Positions 27,185-37,237 are shown, counted from the stretch's first letter. The stretch: 64,000 nt of DNA from Oleiharenicola lentus (GCF_004118375.1 NZ_SDHX01000002.1:795001-859000), one strand, 5' to 3'. Translations and numbers: made by a program. The notes: generated from the letters alone by a model not told the origin.

Positions 27185-28843
27185 ATGACTTTCCCTGCAA
27201 GCCTTCTCAGCTGGATTGACCGTCACCCCGGGGTGCAACTCGCGGTGGTGGCCGCCGTGATTCTCGCGGCGCTGTTCCAAACCGTGCGCCCACTGGGGCA
27301 TGGCCCGTCCGCCACCGAGCGGGGCCACGACTGGGCCTGGGGTTGGGTAATTGCCGCGGTGCTGCTCGCCGGCCGCTGGCCGATGCTCCTGTTGCCGCGG
27401 GAATTTAATCAGGACGAAAGTCTGCTGCTGGCCGGTGCGCACGCGCTGGCGCACGACCCGGTGTTTTGGCGCTCGGTGGAGGGCGGCACCGTTGGTCCTC
27501 TGCCCTTCTTCGCCCTCTGGCCGGCGGGCTGGTGGTGCGACTGGACCGGCTATTTTCCGGCCCGGATCACAGCGGTCGCCCTGCTCACGCTCAGTCTGCT
27601 CCTCGCGCACCAATGCCTGACCATTCTGCTCGACCGGCGCTCCGCGCGGCTGGCGGTGCTCGCGGCCCTGGCGTTCGAGGCCCTGACCCTGTCGCTGGAG
27701 CTCGTGCACTACTCCACCGAGCTGGTGCCCCTGGCGCTGCTGAGTGCGGCCGGCTACGCCGCGGTGCGCCGCTGGTCCCTGGGTGGGGGCCGCGGCTGGA
27801 ACTTTCTCGGCGGCGCGCTGCTGGGCGCACTGCCTTTCGCCAAACTCCAGGCCGTGCCGCTCGGGTTGGGTTTCGGCGGCGGCTGGCTGCTCGCAGAATT
27901 CCTGGCCGGGACGCGCAGTTCGGGCCGGCATCGCGTTTACCTGCTCGCGGGCGCCCTGTTGCCCGCCTTGCTCTTCTCCAGCCAGATCACGCTCGCCGGC
28001 GAGTGGGAGAACGTGCTCATCCCCTACTTCGCCTACAATGTCTTCTACACTGAACAGGGATTGCCGGCCGGACGCCTCGTCGCCGAAATCCTGCGCCTGT
28101 CCCGCGAGTCGGACAGCCTGCTGCACGTCTGGCTGCCCGCGGTCATGGCCTGGATCATTCTGCTGCAGTTCGTCCGCCACGGTCCGGCTCCGGCCGCCCG
28201 GCTGGGCGGGATCGCGCTGGCCAGCTGCGCCGTCGGCCTGGCCTGCACGCTCTACCCCGGCAAACCGTTTCTGCACTACTGGCAGTTCATGGTGCTGCCG
28301 CTGCTTTTTCTGCTGGGCGTAAGCCTGCACCGGGCGCTGCACGGCGCCGACACCGCCCGGACGCGGCTGGTTGCCGTCACGGCGACCGGTTTCTTGGCCC
28401 TGCTGCTGGGCACGCGGGCGCGCAGTCCGAATCCCTATCTCGGCAACCTGGCCTATTTCTCCGCAGCACCCCGCACCGAGCTGTCGGAACGCGTGCACCG
28501 GCTGGCCCGGCCGGGCGACACGCTCGCCGTGTGGGGCTGGTCGAGCTACGTGTTCGTGGAAACCGGGCTGCACCAGATCACCCGGGAAGCCTGCTCGGTG
28601 CGCTCGCTGGAGCCCTCGCCCTACCTGGAGTTCTACCGGCTCCGCTACCTGCGTGACTTCCTCCGCAAGCAACCCGACCTCTTCCTCGACTCGGTCGGCC
28701 CGAACAGCACGCGCTACCTCGATCCGCAGGCCGGCCACGACCACACTTTCCCCGCCCTGGCCGGGGAAATCCGCGCCAACTACATGTTGGTGGATGAATT
28801 CAACGGCGCCCGTCTCTACCGTCGGCGGGCACCGGGCAATTGA
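27185..28843 (+). CDS. GT39/ArnT-like membrane glycosyltransferase
   Basis: 552 aa with about eleven hydrophobic helices. The first periplasmic loop carries the acidic pair in REFNQDESLLLAGAHALAHDPVFWRSVEGG, the position of the catalytic Asp-Glu of GT39/GT83 enzymes. The soluble C-terminal region (from about residue 440) is short. It begins 2 nt after the previous gene and ends 9 nt before the convergent msrB stop. Likely a lipid-linked sugar transferase for envelope glycans; acceptor unknown. Confidence 0.8.
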   Translation: MTFPASLLSWIDRHPGVQLAVVAAVILAALFQTVRPLGHGPSATERGHDWAWGWVIAAVLLAGRWPMLLLPREFNQDESLLLAGAHALAHDPVFWRSVEGGTVGPLPFFALWPAGWWCDWTGYFPARITAVALLTLSLLLAHQCLTILLDRRSARLAVLAALAFEALTLSLELVHYSTELVPLALLSAAGYAAVRRWSLGGGRGWNFLGGALLGALPFAKLQAVPLGLGFGGGWLLAEFLAGTRSSGRHRVYLLAGALLPALLFSSQITLAGEWENVLIPYFAYNVFYTEQGLPAGRLVAEILRLSRESDSLLHVWLPAVMAWIILLQFVRHGPAPAARLGGIALASCAVGLACTLYPGKPFLHYWQFMVLPLLFLLGVSLHRALHGADTARTRLVAVTATGFLALLLGTRARSPNPYLGNLAYFSAAPRTELSERVHRLARPGDTLAVWGWSSYVFVETGLHQITREACSVRSLEPSPYLEFYRLRYLRDFLRKQPDLFLDSVGPNSTRYLDPQAGHDHTFPALAGEIRANYMLVDEFNGARLYRRRAPGN

Positions 28844-28852
28844 ACGGAGGGC

Positions 28853-29443
28853 TCAGCGGTTCGCCGCCGTCCATTTCGCATAGTCGGCGCGGGACATGAA
28901 TTTCAGCGAGGCCGAGTTGATGCAGTAACGCAGGCCGGTCGGGCGCGGACCGTCGTCGAAGACATGGCCGAGGTGGCTGCCGCAGACCGCGCAGTGCGAT
29001 TCAATGCGCGTCATGCCAAAACTCGTGTCGCGTTCCTCGCCGAGGAAGGCCTTCTCCAGCGGTTGCCAGAAGCTCGGCCAGCCCGTGCCGGAGTCGAACT
29101 TGTGCTTCGCATCGAAGAGCGGGGTGTCGCAGCCGACGCAGAAATACACGCCATCGGCCTTGTGGTCCCAGTAGGCGTTGCGGAAGGGCGGCTCGGTGCC
29201 CTGCTGGCGGGCCACGCGGTACTGCGCGGGCGTGAGCCGGGCGCGCCATTCCTCGTCGGTGCGCTGCACCTTCGCCTTGCTCAGGTCGATGACGACGTTG
29301 GACGGCAGGCCGCAGGCGGAGATTTCGCCCGGGGCGCATTCGAGCGTATCCTTGGCGGAGGGATTTTGGGTGGATTTCATTTCAGCGAAGCCCAGCACCC
29401 CGGCGGCAAGCAGAGGCAGCAGGAGCGGAAGACAGGTTTTCAT
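28853..29443 (-). CDS. msrB: Exported peptide-methionine (R)-S-oxide reductase
   Basis: 196 aa. It reduces the R epimer of methionine sulfoxide in proteins. An N-terminal signal peptide ([15 protein letters not shown]) indicates export. The MsrB domain has both zinc CxxC pairs ([11 protein letters not shown] and [14 protein letters not shown]), the GTGWPSFW motif and the catalytic Cys in [12 protein letters not shown]. All key residues are present. Exported MsrB fits repair of periplasmic proteins. It is convergent with the GT39-like gene and sits just downstream of xseA on the same strand (30 nt). Confidence 0.95.
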   Translation of the reverse strand: MKTCLPLLLPLLAAGVLGFAEMKSTQNPSAKDTLECAPGEISACGLPSNVVIDLSKAKVQRTDEEWRARLTPAQYRVARQQGTEPPFRNAYWDHKADGVYFCVGCDTPLFDAKHKFDSGTGWPSFWQPLEKAFLGEERDTSFGMTRIESHCAVCGSHLGHVFDDGPRPTGLRYCINSASLKFMSRADYAKWTAANR

Positions 29444-29473
29444 GTTCCCTGTCAGAGTAGCCAGAAACGCCGG

Positions 29474-30754
29474 TTATTCCACCCGCACCCGCACCTGGCC
29501 GTCGTGGAATTCGTTGACCAGCGGCTGGCCGGGTTTGACGGCCTGGGCGCGGGCCACCGGGCGGCCCTGCTCGTCGCGCACGATGGCATAGCCGCGCTTC
29601 AGCACCGACTGCGGGCTGGCCGACTCGAGGCGCTTCCACAGCGCCAGCAAGCGGTGCGACTCCAGTTGCACGCGCTTTTCCGGCGAGGCCGACGCCAGCC
29701 GGGTCCGGGCGGAAACCAGCGCCTGCCGGCCGCGCGACGTCGAGTCGCGGAGCGCCGCAGCCAGCCGGTTGCGCAGGTCGTCGAGCCGGAGGTGGTTTTG
29801 CTCGATGGCGGCGGTGGGCGACAGCAGGCGCAGGCGGCTGCGCAGGTGATCCAACTGCTGCCGCGCCTGCTCCAGCCGGGTGGCGGCAATGTCGTCGAGG
29901 TTGCCCCCGGCGTTGTCCAGCCGCTCGACGCAGGAAAGATAGTGGCTCGAAATGAGCTCGGCCGCGCCGCTGGGCGTCTCGGCCCGCACATCCGCGGCGA
30001 AATCACACAGTGTGTAGTCGATCTCATGGCCCACGGCCGAGATGATCGGCACGCCGCACGCGGCCACGGCGCGCACGAGGGATTCCTCGTTGAAGGCCCA
30101 GAGATCCTCGATGCTGCCGCCGCCGCGCCCGATGACGAGCAGGTCGAAGTGGCCGAGCGCCTCCGCCGTGCGCAACAGCGCGGCCATCTCCGCGGCGGCG
30201 CCCTCGCCCTGCACCTTGGCCGGCAGGACGACGAGCCGGCCGGTCCAGCGCCGGCGCTGGAGGATGCGGATGAAATCCTGCACCGCCGCGCCCGTCGGCG
30301 ACGTGATGAAGCCCACGGTGCGCGGCAAGAGCGGCAGAGGCTGCTTGCGGTCCGCATCGAAGAGGCCCTCCGCCGCGAGCCGCTGCTTCAGCTGCTCGAA
30401 CTCCTGCTGCAGCCGGCCGGTGCCGTGCTCGATGAGCGCGCGGGTGATGAGCTGATACTGGCCGCGCGCCTCATAGACATCCACCTCACCGTAAACCAGC
30501 ACCTGCAGGCCGTCGCGGAGTTTCACCGCCTGCCGCGCGGCATCGCCGCGAAACATCACGCAGCTGAGCTGCGCGCCGGCGTCCTTGAGCGAAAAATAAA
30601 CGTGGCCGCTGGCCTGCGCGCGGAGATTGGAGACCTCGCCCTGCACCCAGCACGGCGGCAGGCCGCCCTTGAGCAGCTCCTTCACCCGACGGGTGAAGTC
30701 GGTGACGCTCTGCACCCGCCCGGAGTCTTCGAGACTGGGGTCGGCCGGTTTCAT
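29474..30754 (-). CDS. xseA: Exodeoxyribonuclease VII large subunit
   Basis: 426 aa, ATG at 30754 overlapping the stop of the upstream TVP38 gene by one base (TGATG), which suggests translational coupling. With XseB it degrades single-stranded DNA from both ends. An N-terminal OB-fold spans about residues 15-110 (VQGEVSNLRAQASGHVYFSLKD). The catalytic domain holds VGFITSPTGAAVQDFI, VIGRGGGSIEDLWAFNEE and SAVGHEIDYTLCDFAADVR. A long coiled-coil-like region and the C-terminal VLKRGYAIV segment follow. No xseB gene is visible nearby. Confidence 0.95.
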   Translation of the reverse strand: MKPADPSLEDSGRVQSVTDFTRRVKELLKGGLPPCWVQGEVSNLRAQASGHVYFSLKDAGAQLSCVMFRGDAARQAVKLRDGLQVLVYGEVDVYEARGQYQLITRALIEHGTGRLQQEFEQLKQRLAAEGLFDADRKQPLPLLPRTVGFITSPTGAAVQDFIRILQRRRWTGRLVVLPAKVQGEGAAAEMAALLRTAEALGHFDLLVIGRGGGSIEDLWAFNEESLVRAVAACGVPIISAVGHEIDYTLCDFAADVRAETPSGAAELISSHYLSCVERLDNAGGNLDDIAATRLEQARQQLDHLRSRLRLLSPTAAIEQNHLRLDDLRNRLAAALRDSTSRGRQALVSARTRLASASPEKRVQLESHRLLALWKRLESASPQSVLKRGYAIVRDEQGRPVARAQAVKPGQPLVNEFHDGQVRVRVE

Positions 30755-31431
30755 CAGGGGGATTTTCTCTTCGCGCCGTAGTGCTTCCGCACGAGGTGTG
30801 CGCCGGTCATCAGCGCCAGCAGAAGCAACAGCGACACGAGCGCGATCTTGCCCTTGCCGTGCAGCAGGGCCTCGCCGAAGAAAATCACCGCGCCGTTGAT
30901 CGGCAGCTGGATCAGGCAGGACACAACCAGATACCGCACGAAGGGCACGCCGGCCAGACCCAGCAGGTAGTTTTGCGCCGGAAAGGGCACACCCGGCGTC
31001 ACCCGCAGCAGCACGATGAGGTCGGTCACATCGCCCGAGTCCACCTGCGGCAGGCGGTAGCCCAGCCGCTTGACCAGGGCCTCCAAAACCGGCCGGAAGG
31101 CCCGGCTCGCGAGCACGTAGCTGAGGGCCATGTTCAACGCGATGGCGGAGAGCGACAGTACCATCACCAGCGGCAGGCCGAGCTGCGGACCAAAGACCGA
31201 GCCGGCGGTCAGCGAGAAAAACGACAACGGCGCCCCGACCGCGGGGAGCAGCAACATCGCGAGGAAGAACGTCACCGGCCCCGCGCTGCGGATCAGGCCG
31301 AGGCCCTGCTGGACCAGCGCCATCACGTTGTAGCCGCGGGCCAGCAGCACGGCGCCCACCAGCACGACGGCGGCGACGATCGCGAGCTTGAGCAGGAGCG
31401 CCCGGTTGGGGCGTGCGGCAGTTTCGACCAT
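30754..31431 (-). CDS. TVP38/TMEM64 (DedA-like) family membrane protein
   Basis: 225 aa with five to six hydrophobic helices. The VTT domain motif region is visible: GPVTFFLAMLLLPAVGAPLSFFSLTAGSVFGP and, later, RVTPGVPFPAQNYLLGLAGV. Family members are inner-membrane proteins linked to lipid scrambling/undecaprenyl-phosphate recycling and proton-dependent transport, though individual roles differ. It is the first gene of a pair with xseA (1-nt stop/start overlap) and divergent from the O-antigen ligase-like gene. Confidence 0.88.
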   Translation of the reverse strand: MVETAARPNRALLLKLAIVAAVVLVGAVLLARGYNVMALVQQGLGLIRSAGPVTFFLAMLLLPAVGAPLSFFSLTAGSVFGPQLGLPLVMVLSLSAIALNMALSYVLASRAFRPVLEALVKRLGYRLPQVDSGDVTDLIVLLRVTPGVPFPAQNYLLGLAGVPFVRYLVVSCLIQLPINGAVIFFGEALLHGKGKIALVSLLLLLALMTGAHLVRKHYGAKRKSP

Positions 31432-31533
31432 GGGTGCGACGATGCCGCGCCTGTTTGCCCAGCGTCAAGGGCGCCTTGCCGTGAAATCTGACTCGCCCCC
31501 GCCGCGCGCCCGCCCTGTCATGGCCCGTCGCGC

Positions 31534-33543
31534 ATGAGTTCCGTCCTACAGGATCCGACCCGTCTTCCCCTCCGGGTTATGCTGGGCGCGGGACTGGCCG
31601 CCCTGGCCTGGCTGACCCTCGCGGAAAGCAGCGCCACCCGGATGTTCGCCACGCCGTGGAACGGGGTGCTGGTGGCGATCGTCGCGCTGCCGTCGCTGGG
31701 TCTGTTGCTCCGCCTGGGGGTGTCGTCCGGCACGATGAATCAGCCGGCGCTTGCCTGGCTGCTGACGGCCGGACTCGCGGGTCTGGGACCAACGCTCAGC
31801 GCGCTGGCAAGTCCTTACCGTGCCCCGAGCCTGCTGTCGGCGGGGCTGCCCTTGTCCGCGATCTGCCTGTTTCTGCTCGTGTATGACTGGGTGCTGACCG
31901 ACGAGGCCAGGCGACGCGCGCAACTGGGCCGGTGGCTGGCCGTCGGGGCGGGTTTGGTCGCGCTGGTGAGCGCGCTCTACTGGGTGCGCGATGTGGCCGA
32001 GCGGCTCGCCGCCGGCCGGACCGTCGCTTCGCTTTTCGAGACGCGGAACCCGCATCCGCTCGGTCACTCCAACTACACGGCCGGGCTGATGCTGCTGGGC
32101 CTGCCCTGGCTCGCGCTGCTGGCCTGGCGGGAAAGGGGCTGGGCGCGAACGGCAGCGACCATGGGCGGCCTGCTCAGCCTGCTGAATCTCTTCGCCTGCG
32201 GCAGCCGGGGCGGCTTGCTGGGCCTCGCGGCCCTTGCCGTCGCCGGGGTGGCCATGGCGCGGATTGGCTGGAAACGATTCTTGCTCGCCGCCGGCCTCGC
32301 CGTGGTGTTGGCGGGATTGCTGGCCGTGGCCAACCCCCGCGTGCGCGCCCTGCTCGGACCCGCCGATCCCGCGGCGGCGCCCAACGCCAGTGCGGTGCAG
32401 CGCCGGGCGATGTTCGACGCCGCAGTGCGGATGGGCGCCGACCGGCCGTTCCTCGGCTGGGGACCGGGCACGACCCCGCTTGCCTACCCGCGCTACCGCC
32501 AGTCGCTTGACGGCGGCGCGGAAAACGTGCTGCAGCTGCACAACACCCCGCTCCACGTGTGGGCGGAGAACGGCGTGCTCGGCCTGCTCGCAGCGGGTCT
32601 GTTCACCGGGCTGGTCGCCCTGAGCTGGCGGCGCTCGCCTCCGGCCGCCGCCACGCTCGCCGGCTACGGCGTATTGGCGCTGACGGATTTCCAGCTCGAC
32701 GTGCCGGTGATCGCCGCGGCCATTGCGGTGCTGGGCGCTCTGCTGGCCCGGCCAGCCCCGGCGGTCGCCGGACGTTCACTCCGCCTCGGGGTCAGCGTGG
32801 GCGTGGCGCTAGCCGCCGGTGCCATCCTCGTGCTGGGCGGACGCGATCCCGCGCCGGCCCTGAACGTCGAGGCCCTGCGCCTCGCCCGCGACCCGGCGCA
32901 ACACGCCCGTGCCGTCGCGTTGCTCAACGAGTCGCTCGCCCTGAATCCCGACCAGGAAATCGCCCACTTCAACCTCGCCTGGCTCCTGGTCGTGCCGGAG
33001 CCGGCGAAAGCCGAGGCGCATTTCCGTGCGGCCGCCCGGCTCGTGCCGGACAAGGGCGGCGTCTATTTCGGACTGGGCTTGGCGCGGCTGAACCAAGGCG
33101 ACCGCACCGGTGCCGCGCGGGCCCTCGCGCTTGAATGCATCAATGAGCCGCTCTTCCTCGCCTCGCCGTGGTGGACGGTGCCGGAAATCGGCACGCTGCG
33201 TGACGCATCCTCCCGCCACTTCGCCCACCTCATCGCCCAAATCCTTCCCCAACTTCACCAGATCAAGGCAACATGGAGCGAGAAACACGCTGCAGCCCTG
33301 CTGACCTTGGCCCCGCGCTTCGGAGAGGTCTCCGCGGGGCCCGAAACCAGCTACCGCCGCACGCGCCTCGGCTATCCCGTGCTCATGCGCAACGCCGACC
33401 TGGCTCCGCCCATCGATCTCTACGATGTGCGCGAGAACCCGCGCTTTGCTGCCGCGCTCCCGTTCCCGCTGCCACCCAAAGGCTGGTTGCCCTCCCCGCT
33501 GCTGCTCAAGCTGCTGGACGAGGCCGTCCCGGTGCGCCAGTAA
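31534..33543 (+). CDS. O-antigen ligase/polymerase-like membrane protein with C-terminal TPR region
   Basis: 669 aa. About eleven to twelve hydrophobic helices span residues 15-430. Wzy_C/WaaL-type features are NPHPLGHSNYTAGLML, FACGSRGGLLGL, FLGWGPGTTPLAYPRYR and QLHNTPLHVWAENGVLGLL; the large loop His residues are where WaaL acts on undecaprenyl-PP-glycan. The last ~230 residues are soluble with TPR-like units (ALLNESLALNPDQEIAHFNLAWLL). It could ligate an O-chain to lipid A-core, polymerise repeat units or glycosylate protein; the sequence does not decide. It leads the polysaccharide region, 6 nt upstream of the initiating sugar transferase. Confidence 0.85.
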   Translation: MSSVLQDPTRLPLRVMLGAGLAALAWLTLAESSATRMFATPWNGVLVAIVALPSLGLLLRLGVSSGTMNQPALAWLLTAGLAGLGPTLSALASPYRAPSLLSAGLPLSAICLFLLVYDWVLTDEARRRAQLGRWLAVGAGLVALVSALYWVRDVAERLAAGRTVASLFETRNPHPLGHSNYTAGLMLLGLPWLALLAWRERGWARTAATMGGLLSLLNLFACGSRGGLLGLAALAVAGVAMARIGWKRFLLAAGLAVVLAGLLAVANPRVRALLGPADPAAAPNASAVQRRAMFDAAVRMGADRPFLGWGPGTTPLAYPRYRQSLDGGAENVLQLHNTPLHVWAENGVLGLLAAGLFTGLVALSWRRSPPAAATLAGYGVLALTDFQLDVPVIAAAIAVLGALLARPAPAVAGRSLRLGVSVGVALAAGAILVLGGRDPAPALNVEALRLARDPAQHARAVALLNESLALNPDQEIAHFNLAWLLVVPEPAKAEAHFRAAARLVPDKGGVYFGLGLARLNQGDRTGAARALALECINEPLFLASPWWTVPEIGTLRDASSRHFAHLIAQILPQLHQIKATWSEKHAAALLTLAPRFGEVSAGPETSYRRTRLGYPVLMRNADLAPPIDLYDVRENPRFAAALPFPLPPKGWLPSPLLLKLLDEAVPVRQ

Positions 33544-33549
33544 AGCCCC

Positions 33550-34968
33550 ATGCCCGGCGCCAAGCCCGACACCCTGCGTGAGACCACCCTGCCCGCCCTG
33601 CTGCTGGGCGGAGACCTCGTGGTGGCCTTCGCCGGCCTGAGCCTTGGCTGGTGGCTGCGTTACCACTCGGCGCTGGGCCTGCTCGGTCTCGACGTGCCCG
33701 ACGCACGTTTCGCCGCCTACCTGCCGCTCGTGATCATGGGCGTGATTTTCCTCGTGGCCGCCTTCGCCCAGCAGGGTCTCTACGACGGGCGCATGCTTCT
33801 CCGCAAACAGCAGAGCCTGAACCTGCTCGCGCGCGGCACGGTATTCTGGGTCGTCGTGTATCTGGCGTTCTCGCTGGTCATCAAGTTCGACCCCCCGATC
33901 TCGCGACTCTTCGTGATCATCGCCGCGCTCGTCACCCTGCTGCTGCTCGGCCTGTGGCGGGAAATTTTCTACCGCGTGCTCACGCGCCCCGCACTCCTGC
34001 CGCGCCTCCAGCGTCGGGTCGCCCTGCTCGGCTGGAACCCCGCCGCCTACGGCCTCGTGCAGGAAATGCAGAAGGGCCCGGCCCATCCCTATGCGGTGGT
34101 CGGCTGCATTGACGAAGGCTCCGGCGTCGCGGACTGCCCGCTGCCCCGGCTGGGGGTGGTCGGAGACCTCGGCACCGTGCTCATCAGCGAACGCATCGAT
34201 GTCCTGATCGCCGCGCACCTGGACATCCCGGCGGACAGACTGCGCGCCATCACGGCCGTCTGCGAACGGACCTACGTGGAGTGGAAGGTCGTGCCGGCGG
34301 CGTTCCCGATTTTCCTCACCGGCCTGCGCCTGCAGACCGTCGGCAGCGTGCCCGTGATCGGCGTCGAGGACCTGGCCATTTCCCGGCTTTTCAACCGCGC
34401 CGCCAAGCGCCTGATCGACCTCACCGGCGCCCTGGTCGGGCTGATCGTCTCCACGCCCGTCATCGCGGTGCTGGCGGCGCTCATCAAGGCCGAGTCGCCG
34501 CGCGGCCCGGTGTTCTTCCGCCAGACGCGGATCGGCGCCGGCCACCAGGAGTTCACGCTCTACAAGTTGCGTTCCATGCGGCCCGATGCCGAGGCCAGCG
34601 ACCACCTGAACCAGAGCACGCAGAAAAATGACGCCCGTCTGCTCCGCATCGGCGGCTGGATGCGCCGCTGGAACCTCGACGAGCTGCCGCAATACTGGAA
34701 CGTCCTGTGCGGCGACATGAGCCTCGTGGGCCCGCGGCCCGAGCGCCCGCACCATGTCGAGCAGCTCTCCGCCGTCATCCCGCACTACTTGCCGCGCCAC
34801 CTCGTGAAGCCCGGCATGACCGGCTGGGCGCAGGTCAACGGCCTGCGCGGCGACACCGATCTCGCGGAGCGGATCCGCTACGACATTTTCTACATCGAGA
34901 ACTGGTCGCTCTGGTTCGACGGGCAGATCCTGCTGCTGACCTTCGTGCGCTGGCGCAACGGCGCCTAG
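33550..34968 (+). CDS. Polyprenyl-phosphate sugar-1-phosphate transferase (WcaJ/WbaP type)
   Basis: 472 aa. It starts glycan assembly by transferring a hexose-1-phosphate from a nucleotide sugar to undecaprenyl phosphate. The N-terminus has four hydrophobic helices, followed by a Rossmann-like central domain (RRVALLGWNPAAYGLVQEM). The C-terminal bacterial sugar transferase domain has a re-entrant membrane helix (LIDLTGALVGLIVSTPVIAVL), then PVFFRQTRIG, FTLYKLRSM, the WNLDELPQYWNVLCGDMSLV region, GPRPE and KPGMTGWAQVNGLRG. All conserved motifs are intact. The stop codon lies in a CTAG shared with the stop of the convergent gene. Confidence 0.95.
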   Translation: MPGAKPDTLRETTLPALLLGGDLVVAFAGLSLGWWLRYHSALGLLGLDVPDARFAAYLPLVIMGVIFLVAAFAQQGLYDGRMLLRKQQSLNLLARGTVFWVVVYLAFSLVIKFDPPISRLFVIIAALVTLLLLGLWREIFYRVLTRPALLPRLQRRVALLGWNPAAYGLVQEMQKGPAHPYAVVGCIDEGSGVADCPLPRLGVVGDLGTVLISERIDVLIAAHLDIPADRLRAITAVCERTYVEWKVVPAAFPIFLTGLRLQTVGSVPVIGVEDLAISRLFNRAAKRLIDLTGALVGLIVSTPVIAVLAALIKAESPRGPVFFRQTRIGAGHQEFTLYKLRSMRPDAEASDHLNQSTQKNDARLLRIGGWMRRWNLDELPQYWNVLCGDMSLVGPRPERPHHVEQLSAVIPHYLPRHLVKPGMTGWAQVNGLRGDTDLAERIRYDIFYIENWSLWFDGQILLLTFVRWRNGA

Positions 34969-36335
34969 CGCCCTAACAGCGTCCGCACTCCGCGTGAAAG
35001 CGGCCCCATGGGCTGCCCCGGCTGCAACGACGGCGGCAGCGCTTCTCTCATCCGCGGGTCCGTCAGCACCGCGCGCACCGATTCCGGATTCGGATGCGGC
35101 ACGAGCAGCCGCGGCTGTCCGATGAAAACCGCCGCATCACCTGTGCGTTGAAACTCCCGCACCAGCCGCACCGGCGTCTCGCGGTCGCTCGCTCGCGGCA
35201 GGATAATGCCGCGCATCACCTCAGCCGAGATCCCCGCCCAGCCGACGAGAAGAAACCCACCCCAAGCCGCCGCCAGCCATCGTTGCCGGGCCGTGTGCAC
35301 CAGCGCGATCACGCAGCCGAGGTTCGCCAACGGCAACAACAGCATGAAATCCGCGTAACGCGAAGGCACCCCGGAGCCGAATTCTCCGCCCCCGCCACGA
35401 GACCACGCAGCACCAGCCGCAATGAGAATGGTCCAGAACGCCAGCAACAGCGCGAAGTCAGCGGCGACCGCCGTCGGCGCTTTTTGCACCACGCGACGAA
35501 AGAGCACGATCGCCACCGGCAGGTTCAGCACCAGCGCCGCCCACGGCTGCCCCGTGTGCGGCCATGCCAGCATCCGCCCGAATGCGATGACGAATCCCGT
35601 CGGCGTGACGGATTGCAGCTCCGCATGGACCGGCACCGGCGCGTGCAGCCACCAGCCGCCAACCGAGAACAGCCCGGCCAACGCCAACAGCGACCAGCGG
35701 ACCGCACCCTCACGAATGCGCAGCAGGCAAAAAACACCCAACGCCACGGGCGCCAGCAGGCCCGGGCCCATGGCGAGCATGGACGCGCCGACGGCCAGCC
35801 AGCCGGCGATGTTTCTCCCCAAGGTGGATTCCCGCGAAGCCAGCAGGCCGAAGCCACCCACCGCGAATCCGACCGCGAAATAAACCTGCGACTGGAATCC
35901 CCACAGCGCGTTGTGCCAACCGACCAGCGGCAACGAGAACAGCCCCACCGCCGCCCCGGCGAGCCAGACCGGCCGGGCACTCAAACCAACTGTCAGAAAC
36001 CAGACCAGCAAACCTGCGATCACCGCATGCAGTCCGGCGCCGGCCGTTTGCTGCACCAGCGGGTCCCATTGCCCATTCGCGGCGAAGATCCCGCGGTTGA
36101 GCAGATGCGTCCACACGATGCGGTGTTCGTTGTGCGGAGCAATGACCGCCACCAGCGGCGCGCCGCCCTCGCGCATCGCCGGGTAAAGCCCCCGTCCTTC
36201 CACGTCCCACTGGTCGTGAAACGGGATGTCGGTGCCGGCAACAGTCACCAACGCGAGCTGCGCCACCAGCACGACCAGCGCCGCCAGGAGCGCGGCCGCC
36301 ACGCGCACAGGCTGTCGCGTCCGCTCCCCGCTCAT
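34965..36335 (-). CDS. GT-C-like polytopic membrane protein
   Basis: 456 aa from the ATG at 36335, which overlaps the end of the upstream GT2 gene by 4 nt (ATGA). About ten hydrophobic helices. The first loop contains GTDIPFHDQWDVEGRGLYPAM with a HDQWD acidic motif, and APHNEHRIVW, consistent with GT-C-type membrane proteins of polysaccharide loci. A short soluble tail ends SRGVRTLLGR. The exact family is not recognised. Coupled to a GT2 enzyme, it probably acts on the same glycan. Confidence 0.75.
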   Translation of the reverse strand: MSGERTRQPVRVAAALLAALVVLVAQLALVTVAGTDIPFHDQWDVEGRGLYPAMREGGAPLVAVIAPHNEHRIVWTHLLNRGIFAANGQWDPLVQQTAGAGLHAVIAGLLVWFLTVGLSARPVWLAGAAVGLFSLPLVGWHNALWGFQSQVYFAVGFAVGGFGLLASRESTLGRNIAGWLAVGASMLAMGPGLLAPVALGVFCLLRIREGAVRWSLLALAGLFSVGGWWLHAPVPVHAELQSVTPTGFVIAFGRMLAWPHTGQPWAALVLNLPVAIVLFRRVVQKAPTAVAADFALLLAFWTILIAAGAAWSRGGGGEFGSGVPSRYADFMLLLPLANLGCVIALVHTARQRWLAAAWGGFLLVGWAGISAEVMRGIILPRASDRETPVRLVREFQRTGDAAVFIGQPRLLVPHPNPESVRAVLTDPRMREALPPSLQPGQPMGPLSRGVRTLLGR

Positions 36336-37237
36336 ACCGGCCGCACCTGCCGGTGCCCCCGCTGCCGCGCCCGCCAGAGCGCCACCCGTTTCCACAGTCC
36401 GAACGCCGTCCGCCACTTCCAGCGCGCGAAGGCCGAGCGGCCAAAATGCTTCAGATAGACGTCGCGATTGGCATCGAAGATGACGGTCGCCATCCGGTCG
36501 TAGTCCTTGGCGACGCTGAGGCCCTTGAGGTGCGTGAGGCTCACGCGGCCGTCGTAAACCACGCGTTGGCCCGACCGGGCGACGCGAATGCACAGGTCGA
36601 GGTCGTCGCCATACATGAAGAAATTCTCGTCGAAGACCGCGCCGGCGCCGCCCGCAACCTCATCGAGCACGGCGCGACGCCCGAGCATGAAGGCACCGTT
36701 GATCGCGCCGACCTCGTAGGTGCCACCGACCGGCAGATGGGTGAGGTTGTAGCCGGCAAACCGCGCCGAGTTGGGAAACGCCGCCGCGAGACCGCTCGCG
36801 CGACAGAAACCATCCCACAATGTCGGGATTGAGCGCCGGCAGGCGGCGTCGAGGGTTCCGTCAGCCTGCACAAGCCGCGGTGAGATCAGCCCGATCTCCG
36901 GTTCGGCCAGCACCCGGCGCACACAGTGCTCCAGCGCCGCCGCGTTGCCGACCGTGTCGGGATTCAGAAACAGCACGCACTCGCCGGAAGTGGCGCGGAA
37001 ACCGGCGTTGTTGGCGCGGCCGAAGCCGAGGTTCGCGCCGGATTCCAGGAACTTCACGCCCGGGAAGGCACCGGCGATCCACGCCGCCACGCCGTCGCCG
37101 GGCGAATTGTTCACCACGCACACTTCCACCGATCGCCCCAGCAATTCACGCGGCAGCGAACCGAGGCAGGCCGGCAGTTCGTCCCGTGACCGGTAGGCCA
37201 CGATGATGACGGAGAGGAGGGGCGGAGCGGCGGACAC
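36332..37237 (-). CDS. Family 2 glycosyltransferase (rhamnosyltransferase-like)
   Basis: 301 aa, GTG start at 37237. GT-A fold with LLSVIIVAYRSRDELPACL at the N-terminus, ESGANLGFGRANNAGF, the metal-binding LFLNPDT motif and the acceptor-side motif FDENFFMYGDDLDLCIRV. This pattern is that of WbbL-like rhamnosyltransferases, although the sugar is not certain. Cytoplasmic face of the inner membrane. It overlaps the downstream membrane protein gene by 4 nt and is divergent from another GT2 gene. Confidence 0.9.
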   Translation of the reverse strand: MSAAPPLLSVIIVAYRSRDELPACLGSLPRELLGRSVEVCVVNNSPGDGVAAWIAGAFPGVKFLESGANLGFGRANNAGFRATSGECVLFLNPDTVGNAAALEHCVRRVLAEPEIGLISPRLVQADGTLDAACRRSIPTLWDGFCRASGLAAAFPNSARFAGYNLTHLPVGGTYEVGAINGAFMLGRRAVLDEVAGGAGAVFDENFFMYGDDLDLCIRVARSGQRVVYDGRVSLTHLKGLSVAKDYDRMATVIFDANRDVYLKHFGRSAFARWKWRTAFGLWKRVALWRARQRGHRQVRPV